In this document: positions 23,974 to 32,284 of the stretch, in pieces
How the letters are laid out: each line of letters begins with the position of its first letter
Numbering within the stretch: the first letter of the stretch is position 1
Source: RGIG995 sp045603745
Lineage (GTDB): Bacteria; Bacillota; Clostridia; Oscillospirales; UBA644
DNA: 39,754 bases
NCBI GenBank assembly: GCA_045603745.1
Contig: JAZUMQ010000020.1
Span: forward strand, 1-39,754
Direction: 5' to 3'
Translations under genes and position numbers: made by a program
Notes under the pieces: generated by a model
The model's database searches: none
Seen by the model: the letters and a program-made list of their open reading frames with translations, nothing else
What the model was told of the DNA's origin: nothing

Positions 23974-24111
23974 TTACTTTTTGGATTCGCATTTCTGGTT
24001 GGCAACGCCGCAGCTGGTTTTGCAAGCGGACTGGCAGGAAGTTTGGCATTCGCCGCAACCGCCTTTGCCGGCGCAGAGTTTACGGGTCTTCAAGGTTTTG
24101 ATATGTTTCAT
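23974..24111 (-). CDS. scfA: SCIFF ribosomal peptide precursor (six Cys in 45 residues)
   Basis: 45-aa peptide beginning MKHIKTLKTRKLCAGKGG, followed by CGECQTSCQSACKTSCG and ending CESKK. Seven Cys are present (13, 19, 22, 26, 30, 34, 41): six at the conserved SCIFF positions plus one near the start of the core. Threonines between the Cys are the known acceptors of thioether links in this family. GGAGG lies 8 nt before the ATG and a perfect-spacing promoter lies just upstream. SCIFF is nearly universal in Clostridia; its biological role is still unsettled. The maturase scfB is 980 nt downstream. Confidence 0.96.
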   Translation of the reverse strand: MKHIKTLKTRKLCAGKGGCGECQTSCQSACKTSCGVANQKCESKK

Positions 24112-24144
24112 GTTGTGTTCCTCCATGATCGTATTCTATTATAG

Positions 24145-24173
24145 ATTATAACATACTTTTCGCGGAAAGTCAA
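24145..24173 (-). promoter_or_regulatory. Promoter of scfA
   Basis: On the minus strand: TTGACT (24173-24168), 17 nt, TATAAT (24150-24145). Predicted start near 24138, leader about 27 nt. Confidence 0.9.
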
Positions 24174-24187
24174 GGGGTTTGAAGGTT

Positions 24188-25165
24188 TTACTTCTTTTTT
24201 CGCGTTGCCGCTTTGCGACGCAGAGTCTCTGCCCGCAGGTCGGCTGAGGGGAATTCCAAGTTGAGGAAAGAATAGGTCAGCCGAGAATTGAGTCGGGCGG
24301 CGTAACATTCTCCTCTTTCTTCGATGGAAAGATTGGTGCTGATGATGGTGGGCTTTTTCCGGGTCAATCGGGTGTTGATGACCGAGTAGAGGGTGGTTTC
24401 CACGAAGGAAGAATAAAATTCCGTGCCCAGATCGTCGATGATCAAAAGATCGGCGTCGAGATAGTCGTCGGTGGGCAGACCTGCCTCTTTGTTTCGGAAG
24501 GTGGCGGCTTCAAAATCGTTCAACAGTTCCTGAACGGGGGCGTAGAGAACGAATTTGCCGGTTCGGATCAGTTCACAGCCGATGCAGACCGAAAGAAAGG
24601 TCTTTCCGCAACCCGGTTCGCCGACAAATAAGAGATTTTGGGAATCTTCTCCGAAGGATTTAACGTATTTTTTGGAGAATTCCAAAAGTTTTTTCATCTT
24701 TTCCCGGGGTTCTTCCGGGTAAAGAGAAAGATCGTAATTGGCAAAGCAACTGCCGGAAAACAGGTGTTCCATGCCCGACTCTTTCAGGTATTGCTCCGAA
24801 AGGGCTTGTTTGTAGCAGGCGCAGAGTTGTCCGTCGATGACCCCTTCGTCATAACAAAGGGAACAATGATGTACCGGATCTAAGTAAGTGGCGGGGTAGC
24901 CGTTTTGCTCCAGCAGGGTCTTAATCTCTTCCTGCAGGGAGAGGGATTTGTCCCGGAATGCCATGAATTTTTCTTCGCTATCGTCCCGGTCGGCGATAAA
25001 ACGGAAAAAGGCGGCGTGGTTTTCTTGCAATTCCCGTTCTTTTTTGGCGATGGCGGGGACGGCGGCGGCAATTTCTTCCCGGCGGCGGTTTTCTTCGATT
25101 TTTCCTTGGGTGCGACGGTCTTCCATCAACTGATTGACCGCGTCAAGGCATTTGTTTTTGTTCAT
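24188..25165 (-). CDS. DnaC/DnaI-like AAA+ ATPase (helicase loader type)
   Basis: 325-aa protein. A coiled N-terminal part (to about 90) is followed by a Cys cluster HCSLC...CAC at 100-118 that probably binds zinc, then an AAA+ domain with Walker A GEPGCGKTF (182-190) and Walker B LLIIDDLG (240-247). This is the DnaC/DnaI/IstB fold; pairing with a DnaD-domain gene immediately upstream points to replicative helicase loading rather than transposition. Two starts are possible: the ATG at 25165, or a TTG at 25171 that overlaps the dnaD stop and is better spaced from GGAGG. The protein ends in a Lys/Arg-rich tail. Confidence 0.88.
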   Translation of the reverse strand: MNKNKCLDAVNQLMEDRRTQGKIEENRRREEIAAAVPAIAKKERELQENHAAFFRFIADRDDSEEKFMAFRDKSLSLQEEIKTLLEQNGYPATYLDPVHHCSLCYDEGVIDGQLCACYKQALSEQYLKESGMEHLFSGSCFANYDLSLYPEEPREKMKKLLEFSKKYVKSFGEDSQNLLFVGEPGCGKTFLSVCIGCELIRTGKFVLYAPVQELLNDFEAATFRNKEAGLPTDDYLDADLLIIDDLGTEFYSSFVETTLYSVINTRLTRKKPTIISTNLSIEERGECYAARLNSRLTYSFLNLEFPSADLRAETLRRKAATRKKK

Positions 25166-25167
25166 CG

Positions 25168-26118
25168 TCAATCATCTCCTCCGGCAATCTCCCAAGCCAG
25201 ATCCAGCGCGTCGTTTGCGGTGGCGGCTTTTCGGGGGTTGTTGGCAGTGCTGCGGCGGGCGGGGGCGCGTCTTGTGGATTTCGGTTCCGGTTTGGGGGCG
25301 GCGCTGGCTTCCTCGGGGGTCTTGTATCCGGCGTCGTGCCACTTGACCAGAATTTTATCAATGTATGTATAGGTGTATTTCCCGGTATTCTTTACCGTTT
25401 CTTCGTAAGCAAGCCCGATCATGTCCAGATCGTAACCCAATTCGTTTTTCCATTTGAGGAAGGTTTTTTGTTCGGCGTCGGAGATGGCGCGGGTGCCCAA
25501 GATCCCGAATCGGGAGGCGATGCGGTTGACCACGTTTTTCTTTTCGGTCTCTTTGCGAATGAGTTCTTCCGCCTGCTCGAAGGTTTGAACTCCGTCGTCC
25601 GACCATTTTACTCCGGTTTGGGCGATCTGACGAAGGGATTTTCCGTTGTCACTGCCGTAGCGGATCAGCAATGCTACCACGTCGGCGGGAAGGCCGCACC
25701 AATCCACGAGGGACAAGATCAGCGATGCGTCGGCAGAGGTCAGAGGTTTTTTCAGTGCCGTTTCCGCCTCTTTGTAAAGGTATTGCAGTGCCGGGTCTCC
25801 TTCCAGCCGTTGCGCCACCGTTTCCGGGTGATAGGTCATGAAGTCCGAGGCTTTCAGTTGGGGGCGTTGCAGGGTGTATTTCCCGGCGGATTTGTACAAA
25901 ACTCCCGCCTTGACCCAATATTTAAAGGCGTCTTCCAAGCGGGTTTCGTCTATTGCAAGGGTGCGGGTCAGGTCGTCTTTCAAAAATGCGGCGTTGGCAT
26001 TGCGTAACAAAAGAAGAAGCAACCGCAGCTCCACGTCGGGGGCGTTGAGGTGCTTGTCCACCACGTCGCAGGGGACGGAAAAGGTTTGCGCCGATTCAAA
26101 TAAAATGGTGTTTTCCAT
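25168..26118 (-). CDS. DnaD-domain replication initiation/restart protein
   Basis: 316-aa DnaB/DnaD-type primosomal protein. The first ~90 residues form a winged-helix-like region. Two DnaD-like helical domains follow (about 110-180 and 195-270). The second carries YTYTYIDKILVKWHDAG, the YxxxIxxxW motif used for single-stranded DNA binding. The tail is Pro/Ala/Arg-rich. In Bacillota these proteins act with a DnaI-type loader at oriC or stalled forks, and the loader gene overlaps its 3' end. It follows smpB by 16 nt, so the three form one operon. Confidence 0.88.
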   Translation of the reverse strand: MENTILFESAQTFSVPCDVVDKHLNAPDVELRLLLLLLRNANAAFLKDDLTRTLAIDETRLEDAFKYWVKAGVLYKSAGKYTLQRPQLKASDFMTYHPETVAQRLEGDPALQYLYKEAETALKKPLTSADASLILSLVDWCGLPADVVALLIRYGSDNGKSLRQIAQTGVKWSDDGVQTFEQAEELIRKETEKKNVVNRIASRFGILGTRAISDAEQKTFLKWKNELGYDLDMIGLAYEETVKNTGKYTYTYIDKILVKWHDAGYKTPEEASAAPKPEPKSTRRAPARRSTANNPRKAATANDALDLAWEIAGGDD

Positions 26119-26134
26119 AACTTCCGTCCTTTCT

Positions 26135-26596
26135 TCAGCGTTCGATCTTCATGGAGCGTTCCATGTCACGTTTTGCGGATTCCCTTGCGGCGCTTTCCCG
26201 CTTATCGTATAACTTTTTCCCTTTGCAAAGCCCGATCTGGACTTTGACGTACGGCCCTTTCAGATAGATCTGCAAGGGGATTATGGAATATCCGTCCTGC
26301 TTGACTTTGCCAAAAAGCCGGTCGATCTCCTTGCGGTGCATCAGAAGTTTTCGCTCCCGCAGAGGGTCTTTGTTGAAAATGTTTCCCTTTTCGTAGGGGG
26401 AAATGTGGGTCCCCATCAGGATCATCTCCCCATGCTTGATCGAGCAATAGGAATCTTTCAGATTCACTCTGCCCATGCGGACGGATTTTACTTCCGTTCC
26501 CGCCAGCGAGATGCCTGCTTCCAAGGTTTCTTCCACAAAATAATCGTGGTACGCCTTTTTGTTGTTGGCAATGGTTTTGACTGAGGGTTGCTTCAT
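26135..26596 (-). CDS. smpB: SsrA-binding protein SmpB
   Basis: 153-aa RNA-binding protein that carries tmRNA to stalled ribosomes. It has the core NNKKAYHDYFVEETLEAGI, the signature GTEVKSVRMGRVNLKDSY (about 34-51), and the basic C-terminal tail with GKKLYDKRE that inserts in the mRNA channel. AGGAGG lies upstream of the ATG. The tmRNA gene is not found nearby. Its operon partners here are the dnaD and dnaC-like genes. Confidence 0.97.
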   Translation of the reverse strand: MKQPSVKTIANNKKAYHDYFVEETLEAGISLAGTEVKSVRMGRVNLKDSYCSIKHGEMILMGTHISPYEKGNIFNKDPLRERKLLMHRKEIDRLFGKVKQDGYSIIPLQIYLKGPYVKVQIGLCKGKKLYDKRESAARESAKRDMERSMKIER

Positions 26597-26619
26597 CGGG
26601 AGACCTCCTTTCTGAGAAT

Positions 26620-26834
26620 GGAGATAGGAGAGTGAAGAGTGGAGATAGGAGAGTGAAGATAGGAGAGTTAAGTGAGGCTCTAAAAATGCAAGCCGCAGGC
26701 GTAGGATTTTTAGCTAAGCCGAATAAACAGGGAGCGAAGCGAGTCGCAGGAGATATTCTCCAACCCTTCACGCACATAACCCATCTTCACTCTTCACTCT
26801 TAACTCTTCACTCTTAACTCTTCACTCTTAACTC
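26620..26834. repeat. Family D repeat, copy D2, interrupted by family B
   Basis: Left units of GGAGATAGGAGAGTGAAG type, a family B hairpin (26669-26725), a GAGATATTCTCCAAC core, then inverted TCTTCACTCTTAAC units up to the icd stop. The core and flanks match D1 (10686-10774) in reverse. Unit lengths vary and there are no unique spacers, so it is not a CRISPR. Confidence 0.78.
26669..26725 (-). repeat. Family B structured hairpin, copy B5
   Basis: On the minus strand: middle helix GGCT/AGCC, bulge TAG, inner helix CTAAAAAT/ATTTTTAG, loop with GCC-TGC-GGC. The outer helix is degraded on one side. It is nested inside D2. Confidence 0.78.
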
Positions 26835-26836
26835 TT

Positions 26837-27991
26837 TTAAAGTTTGCTCATAACGTAATCTGCGTATTCATCGCCGGTGCAACCGGTATCGCGGCCGGTG
26901 ACCACCAGTTTGCGCTCGTTGAACATACATTCGTCCAGGGCGGCAGACAGTTTGTCGGATTGTTCCTGATAGCCGATGTGAGACAGGAGTAGGACGGCGG
27001 CGCGGAGCATGGAGGAGGGATCGGCATATTTCGCTCTGCCTTCCCGAACCATGCGGGGCGCGTCTCCGTGAATGGCTTCAAACATGGCGTATTTTTTGCC
27101 GATGTTGGCAGAACCGGCGGTTCCTACGCCTCCTTGGAATTCCGCGGCTTCGTCGGTGATGATGTCGCCGTACAGGTTGGGCAGGACGAAGACCTGGAAG
27201 TCACGACGGCGCTTTTCGTCGATCAGTTTTGCGGTCATAATATCAATAAACCATTCGTTGAGTTGAATGTCGGGATATTGTTCCGCCACTTTATGACAAT
27301 GTTCCAGGAATTTCCCGTCGGTGGTCTTGATGATGTTTGCTTTTGTGACCACTTCCACCCGGGTTTTGCCGTTTTTCTTGGCGTAATCAAAGGCGATCTC
27401 CGCAATGCGGTCGCACCCCTGAGAGGTGGCGACGGTAAAGTCGATGCCCAGATCTTCGGTCACGTTGACTCCCTTGGAACCAACGGCGTAACCGCCCTCG
27501 GTGTTTTCCCGGAAGAAGGTCCAGTCAATGCCTTGATCGGGGACTTTGACGGGGCGCACGTTTGCGAATAGATCCAACGCTTTGCGCATGGCAACGTTTG
27601 CCGATTCGATGTTGGGGTATCCGTCTCCGGCGTTGGGGGTGTGGGTGGGGCCTTTCAAAATGACGTGGCAGGCTTTCAGTTCTTCCATTACGTCGTCGGG
27701 AATGGCTTTCATCACTTTGACCCGGTTTTCGATGGTAAGACCGTCAATGTTGCGGAATTCCACTTTCCCGGCGTTGATTTCATCTTTCAGCAGATATTCC
27801 AGCACCCGGCGGGATTGGGCGGTAATGGTGGGGCCGATGCCGTCGCCTCCGCAAACGCCGATGATGATTTTGTCCAATTTAGAGTAGTCGATAAAATCTC
27901 CCTGAGCCTTCAGACCGTCTACCCGTTTCAATTGTTCTTCCAGCAGCGCCGCAAATTTTTCGGTTGCCGCTTGAATCTGTGCTTCGTACAT
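26837..27991 (-). CDS. icd: Isocitrate/isopropylmalate dehydrogenase family, probable NAD-IDH
   Basis: 384-aa decarboxylating dehydrogenase. GVCGGDGIGPTIT near 43-55 is the N-terminal family motif. Substrate residues lie around NIESANVAMRKALDLFANVRPVK, and the metal region is NLYGDIITDEAAEFQGGVG. Linkage to aconitase makes isocitrate the likely substrate, giving 2-oxoglutarate for glutamate. Cofactor choice is not certain. The start MYEAQIQ has AGGAG about 10 nt upstream; an upstream in-frame extension has no ribosome site. It ends next to repeat D2, with no clear terminator. Confidence 0.9.
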   Translation of the reverse strand: MYEAQIQAATEKFAALLEEQLKRVDGLKAQGDFIDYSKLDKIIIGVCGGDGIGPTITAQSRRVLEYLLKDEINAGKVEFRNIDGLTIENRVKVMKAIPDDVMEELKACHVILKGPTHTPNAGDGYPNIESANVAMRKALDLFANVRPVKVPDQGIDWTFFRENTEGGYAVGSKGVNVTEDLGIDFTVATSQGCDRIAEIAFDYAKKNGKTRVEVVTKANIIKTTDGKFLEHCHKVAEQYPDIQLNEWFIDIMTAKLIDEKRRRDFQVFVLPNLYGDIITDEAAEFQGGVGTAGSANIGKKYAMFEAIHGDAPRMVREGRAKYADPSSMLRAAVLLLSHIGYQEQSDKLSAALDECMFNERKLVVTGRDTGCTGDEYADYVMSKL

Positions 27992-28102
27992 AATATATAT
28001 TCTCCTTTCAGGATAAATGCGAAAATGTAAAATGAAAAATAATTGCACAACTGAATTTTACCGTTGTTCAGTGAAAGTATTTCGAGAACGTTCTTCTTCC
28101 GC

Positions 28103-28477
28103 TTATTGCTCCGCGTCCATTTTGACGACTCCTTGCAGGGCGAACAAAGGCGTGGGGAAAAAGAGCCAGATCGAGGGAATCTCCCATAAGAGGAGGGCAA
28201 GAATTCCGGCGGCGACGGTGATGAGAAGCAAAAATACTTCCACGGTTCGCAAAAGAAGGTTCAATTCCTTGGAATTGGCGGTTTTCTTTGCCAACGTCAG
28301 AACGCCCCAAACGCTCCACCGCAACGCCGTTGCCGTTATCGCCGCCCACAGGATTGCCAAAAGCAATCCCCCCTTTCCTTCGGGCACAACCGCCAAAAGG
28401 ATGAGGCAAAGGGCAACGTAGACGATCAGCAAGACCGGAAAGAAATAGCGATTCAGAGTTTGAATGAACTTTCTCAT
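28103..28477 (-). CDS. Small four-helix membrane protein, unknown function
   Basis: 124 aa with four predicted membrane segments (about 14-31, 39-58, 78-96, 99-117), a Lys/Arg-containing loop between helices 2 and 3, and a short C-terminal tail. I do not recognise a family. The ATG begins one base after the acn stop codon, so it is translated with aconitase, and icd follows after 111 nt. The context suggests a link to citrate metabolism, but nothing in the sequence shows transport residues. Confidence 0.75.
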   Translation of the reverse strand: MRKFIQTLNRYFFPVLLIVYVALCLILLAVVPEGKGGLLLAILWAAITATALRWSVWGVLTLAKKTANSKELNLLLRTVEVFLLLITVAAGILALLLWEIPSIWLFFPTPLFALQGVVKMDAEQ

Positions 28478-28478
28478 G

Positions 28479-30398
28479 TTACGCGTTTTTCGTGGCGTTG
28501 AGCAGACCGCCCGCCAAGATCATCTTCTTCTGACGGTCGGTAAAGACGGTGGTAAGGGGAATTTCGACGCCCTTGGTCTTGTTGATCAAAACCATCGGCG
28601 TTCCGTCTTCCACGTTCTTGCGAATGGCGGGGATTTCCAGTTCGTCCCCTTGGTCGATGCAATCGTAGTCGCTCTCGTTTTCAAAGGTCAAGGGCAAGAT
28701 GCCGGAGTTGATCAGATTTGCCGCATGAATCCGGGCAAAGGATTTGGCAACCACGGCTTTTACTCCTAAGTACAGGGGAACCAAAGCCGCGTGTTCTCTC
28801 GAAGAACCTTGACCGTAGTTTTGACCGCCGATGATAAATCCACCGCCCCATTCCAAAGCCCGTTCGGGGAAGGATTTGTCGCAGACTCCGAAGCAGAATT
28901 GAGACAGGTAGGGAATGTTGGAACGATAGGGCAAAATCTTCGCTCCGGCAGGCATGATGTGGTCGGTGGTGATGTTGTCACCCACTTTCAAGACCGCTCT
29001 TGCGCCGAGGGTTTTGGGCAATTCCTTGTTCAGGGGGAAGGGTTTGATGTTGGGTCCGTAGATGACTTCGTGGTCTTCTTCGGCGGGGTAGGGTTTCACG
29101 ATCATGTTGTCGTTAACGTCGAATTCTTCCGGCATTTGTACCGTGAGATCGGGTACGTTTGCCATCGGATCGGTAAAGACGCCGGTCAATGCGGAGACGG
29201 CGGCGGTTTCGGGGGAAACCAGATAGACCTGTCCGTCTGCCGTGCCGGAACGTCCTTCAAAATTGCGGTTGAAGGTGCGCAGGGAAACGCCGTTGGAATT
29301 GGGGGCTTGTCCCATGCCGATACAAGGTCCGCAGGCACATTCCAGAATGCGGGCGCCGGCGGAAATAATATCACTCAAAGCCCCGTTCTTGGCAAGCATA
29401 TCCAATACTTGTTTCGAGCCGGGAGCGATGACCAGAGAAACGTGTTCTGCTACGGTCTTCCCTTTCAGGATCTTTGCCACTTTCATCAGGTCGAGATAGG
29501 AAGAGTTGGTGCAAGAGCCGATGCAGACTTGGTCGATCTTCTTCCCTGCCAATTCTTTGATGGGTTTGATGTTGTCGGGAGAATGGGGGCAGGCTGCCAA
29601 GGGTTCCAGAGCGGAAAGGTCAATGTCGATAATGCGGGAATATTCTGCATCTTCGTCTGCTGCAAGGGGAACGAAAACGTCGCCCCGCTTTTGGGCTTCC
29701 AGGAATTTTTTGGTCACGTCGTCTGCGGGGAAAATGGACGTGGTAGCGCCCAGTTCCGCACCCATGTTGGTGATGGTGGCACGTTCCGGAACCGACAGAG
29801 ATGCCAAATCTCCGCCGTATTCAATGACTTTTCCAACGCCGCCCTTGACCGAGAGGATCTCCAGCAGTTTCAGGATAATATCTTTTGCCGCAACCCCGGG
29901 ACGGAGTTTGCCGTGTAAATTGACACGAATCACTTCGGGCATATTCAGGTGGAAGGCGCCGCCGCCCATGGCAACCGCCACGTCCAGACCGCCGGCTCCG
30001 ATGGCCATCATGCCGATACCACCGCCGGTGGGGGTGTGGGAGTCGCTTCCCAGCAGAGTTTTTCCGGGAGCGGAGAACCGTTCCAGATGCACCTGATGGC
30101 AGATGCCGTTGCCGGGACGGGAGTAGTACAAGCCGTATTTTGCACAGCAAGATTGAATGTAGCGATGGTCGTCGGCGTTTTCAAAGCCGGTCTGCAGGGT
30201 GTTGTGGTCGATGTAGGCCACGGAACACTCGGTTCTGACCCGGGGAATCCCGATCGCTTCAAACTGCAGATAGGCCATCGTTCCCGTGGCGTCCTGAGTC
30301 AAAGTCTGGTCGATGCGGATCGCGATTTCCTTGCCGGGAATCATTTCTCCGGAGATGAGATGGTTTTTGATGATTTTTTGCGGGATATTCATGCCCAT
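28479..30398 (-). CDS. acn: Aconitate hydratase
   Basis: 639-aa 4Fe-4S dehydratase converting citrate to isocitrate. SDSHTPTGGGIGMMAIGAGGLD is present early; CIGSCTNSS and CACGPCIGMGQAP supply the three cluster cysteines; and the C-terminal swivel domain has INYGQGSSREHAAL-type sequence. It is of the short (about 640-aa) class rather than the ~900-aa AcnA class. GGAG lies about 10 nt before the ATG at 30398; a second ATG two codons on is possible. It is first gene of an acn-membrane-icd operon with a perfect promoter. Confidence 0.95.
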   Translation of the reverse strand: MGMNIPQKIIKNHLISGEMIPGKEIAIRIDQTLTQDATGTMAYLQFEAIGIPRVRTECSVAYIDHNTLQTGFENADDHRYIQSCCAKYGLYYSRPGNGICHQVHLERFSAPGKTLLGSDSHTPTGGGIGMMAIGAGGLDVAVAMGGGAFHLNMPEVIRVNLHGKLRPGVAAKDIILKLLEILSVKGGVGKVIEYGGDLASLSVPERATITNMGAELGATTSIFPADDVTKKFLEAQKRGDVFVPLAADEDAEYSRIIDIDLSALEPLAACPHSPDNIKPIKELAGKKIDQVCIGSCTNSSYLDLMKVAKILKGKTVAEHVSLVIAPGSKQVLDMLAKNGALSDIISAGARILECACGPCIGMGQAPNSNGVSLRTFNRNFEGRSGTADGQVYLVSPETAAVSALTGVFTDPMANVPDLTVQMPEEFDVNDNMIVKPYPAEEDHEVIYGPNIKPFPLNKELPKTLGARAVLKVGDNITTDHIMPAGAKILPYRSNIPYLSQFCFGVCDKSFPERALEWGGGFIIGGQNYGQGSSREHAALVPLYLGVKAVVAKSFARIHAANLINSGILPLTFENESDYDCIDQGDELEIPAIRKNVEDGTPMVLINKTKGVEIPLTTVFTDRQKKMILAGGLLNATKNA

Positions 30399-30426
30399 GA
30401 TTATTCTTCTCCTATTTTGGGTGATA

Positions 30427-30461
30427 CTTTCGGTACAGGGGGAGCGAAAGCTCTCCGAAAG
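30427..30461 (-). promoter_or_regulatory. Stable hairpin in the acn 5' leader
   Basis: CTTTCGG (30427-30433) pairs with CCGAAAG (30455-30461), enclosing GAGC/GCTC around a 4-nt loop. It sits in a ~92-nt leader between the predicted start (near 30491) and acn. It matches no riboswitch class I can recall. The rest of 30399-30714 holds only the two divergent promoters. Confidence 0.45.
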
Positions 30462-30497
30462 CCGACATTTACCTATTATAATTATCTATAATAATTT

Positions 30498-30526
30498 ATT
30501 ATACACGAAGACGACCCATTTGTCAA
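30498..30526 (-). promoter_or_regulatory. Consensus promoter of the acn operon
   Basis: On the minus strand: TTGACA (30526-30521), 17 nt, TATAAT (30503-30498), both perfect. Confidence 0.93.
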
Positions 30527-30584
30527 GAATTTTTCTCCGAAACCCCCATTTGTTCGCATTTTTTTTGCAACCGTCGGGGGTGAT

Positions 30585-30613
30585 TTGACAATCGGGCGGA
30601 AATGTGATATACT
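30585..30613 (+). promoter_or_regulatory. Promoter of the GH42-like lipoprotein gene
   Basis: TTGACA (30585-30590), 17 nt, TATACT (30608-30613). Predicted start near 30620 and a ~95-nt leader. Confidence 0.9.
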
Positions 30614-30714
30614 TTTGTAAATATAAAAGACAGAATGCAGAAGATTTTCTTTCCTTTTGGAAGAAAAGCCAAGGGAAGATCGGGATCTTCCATTTGTTTT
30701 GAAAGGGATAAAAG

Positions 30715-32271
30715 ATGAGAATAAAAATCATTCTTAGTTTATTCTTGGCCACGTTATTGTTTCTTTTGTGCGGCTGTTCGCCCCTGTCTCAAAATGGAGG
30801 CAATGACGGACCGGTGCTGGAAGAAGTGCGCAGCTCCCGGTACGTGTATCTGACGTTGTGGTCGTGGCAGATCTCTTCGCCGGACGATGCCCGTACCTAT
30901 GGAGAAAAGGCGAAGGAATGTGGATTTACTGCCATCGATTTCGCCGTTTTGTGGTCGGATTTCGAGCCGTTGAAAGGCCATTTTAACTGGACGTATCTGG
31001 ACGGCGTGGTCAACGCCTTTGTAGACGCGGGATTGAAGGTTTCTTTGCAACCTCTTCTTTGGACGAAGGACTTGTCCTGGGCGGAAGAATTGACGTTGCA
31101 AGAAACGGAAAACCATAAGGTTTATGAAGTGGAAGGCCGTGGTTCCTATCTGTCCTTTACCGACGAAAAAACCTTGTCCGTGGTGGAGAACACGTTGCAG
31201 AATTTTGCGCTCCACGCCGTTTCGGCCTATGGGCAATCTTTGACCCGCTGGGGCGTTCGTCTCTCTTGCTTTGGGGAATTTGACTATTCGGTCAACGAAG
31301 GGCTGGATTATTCGGAATCCGCCCGTCGGGAATTTTACGATTATTTGAAAGAAACTTACGGATCGTGGAAAAAATTCTCCGAAGCCAGAGGGCTTTTGGT
31401 CTCGTCCCGCAACGATCTGGATTCTATCGCGTTGGAAACCGTGGTAGACGCCTGTTTTGGAGATTGGCGGAGATTCCGGCAGGAACGCCTCTTTGATCTT
31501 CTGGATCGCATGATTGATATTTACCGCAGTGTGGATTCGTCCGTGCCGATTTTGTTTTCTTTGGGAACCTATGGGAACGGCATGAATACGGCATTTTCCG
31601 GGGTTTTGGACCTTTGGTCTGCGGTGGAAGAACACGACGTCGATATTGTGGGGCTTTCTTTTTGTGACGGCGCAGACGGTGATATGATGTTGTCTCTCAT
31701 TACTTCTCTTACAACGAAGGACGTCGCGGTGGAAGTGGACGGTGCTTGGGCGCTGGAAGAAAATCGGAATATTGCTTCCCAGGTGGCGTTGTGTGGAAAG
31801 CACGGGGTATTCTCTCTTGCCACCGCCAACTTTACCTTGGAACAGTTGGAAACCCATAAAGAGACTTTGTCTTCTTACCCCGGATTGTTTGCCGGATCGG
31901 GAGCTTTGGGAGACCGGGATCCCACCAAGGCGATCTTAATTCTTTCCAATGCTTTGGCGCAGTCTGATCCGCCCCGATCTTACGATGCGCTCTATGGCGA
32001 CGTGTGGGATTCTTTGTCGGAAAACGGTTCTCGCCGGGTGCGGTTCGTTACCGAAGAACAAATCGCGTCGGGGGACGTTTCTTTGGAGGGCGTGACGGCG
32101 CTCTATCCCGGAAATATCAAGGGGTCTGTGCCGGTGTCGAAAGCCTTTGCCGAAGCGCTTGCCAAGACCGAGACCACGGTAGAGGGAACTCTTCCTTTTG
32201 TCTTTTTGGACGGATCTTCTCCGGAGGGAGATTTGAAAGAGGCTCTTGAAAATCGTATGAAATCGGAATAG
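30715..32271 (+). CDS. Lipoprotein with GH42-like TIM-barrel domain
   Basis: 518 aa. Residues 1-21 are a lipoprotein signal with lipobox LCGC, Cys21 being the lipidated residue, so it sits on the outer face of the membrane. The barrel starts near 45; AVLWSDFEPLKGHFNWTYLD is the typical N-terminal segment of clan A hydrolases of the GH42 type. Candidate acid/base is Glu188 (CFGEFDY, where GH42 has NEY), and candidate nucleophile is Glu340 (VAVEVDGAW). The segment after Glu188 (REFYDYLKETYGSWKKFSEARG) also follows the GH42 pattern. The last ~120 residues could be a trimerisation-like domain. Substrate is unknown, and no transporter or regulator adjoins. It could also be a non-catalytic binding protein. 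Confidence 0.78.
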   Translation: MRIKIILSLFLATLLFLLCGCSPLSQNGGNDGPVLEEVRSSRYVYLTLWSWQISSPDDARTYGEKAKECGFTAIDFAVLWSDFEPLKGHFNWTYLDGVVNAFVDAGLKVSLQPLLWTKDLSWAEELTLQETENHKVYEVEGRGSYLSFTDEKTLSVVENTLQNFALHAVSAYGQSLTRWGVRLSCFGEFDYSVNEGLDYSESARREFYDYLKETYGSWKKFSEARGLLVSSRNDLDSIALETVVDACFGDWRRFRQERLFDLLDRMIDIYRSVDSSVPILFSLGTYGNGMNTAFSGVLDLWSAVEEHDVDIVGLSFCDGADGDMMLSLITSLTTKDVAVEVDGAWALEENRNIASQVALCGKHGVFSLATANFTLEQLETHKETLSSYPGLFAGSGALGDRDPTKAILILSNALAQSDPPRSYDALYGDVWDSLSENGSRRVRFVTEEQIASGDVSLEGVTALYPGNIKGSVPVSKAFAEALAKTETTVEGTLPFVFLDGSSPEGDLKEALENRMKSE

Positions 32272-32284
32272 AATAGGATCGAAT

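Noticed and set aside
24188..25165. IstB transposition helper of an IS21-type element
   Set aside because: No IstA-like transposase adjoins; the gene overlaps a DnaD-domain gene and has the zinc-cluster N-terminus of clostridial DnaC-like proteins.
26620..26834. CRISPR-like array
   Set aside because: Units are 8-15 nt, vary in length, occur in both orientations and have no unique spacers; no cas gene is present.
28791..29918. 375-codon plus-strand frame opposite acn
   Set aside because: Antisense to aconitase, no ribosome site, no recognisable motif.
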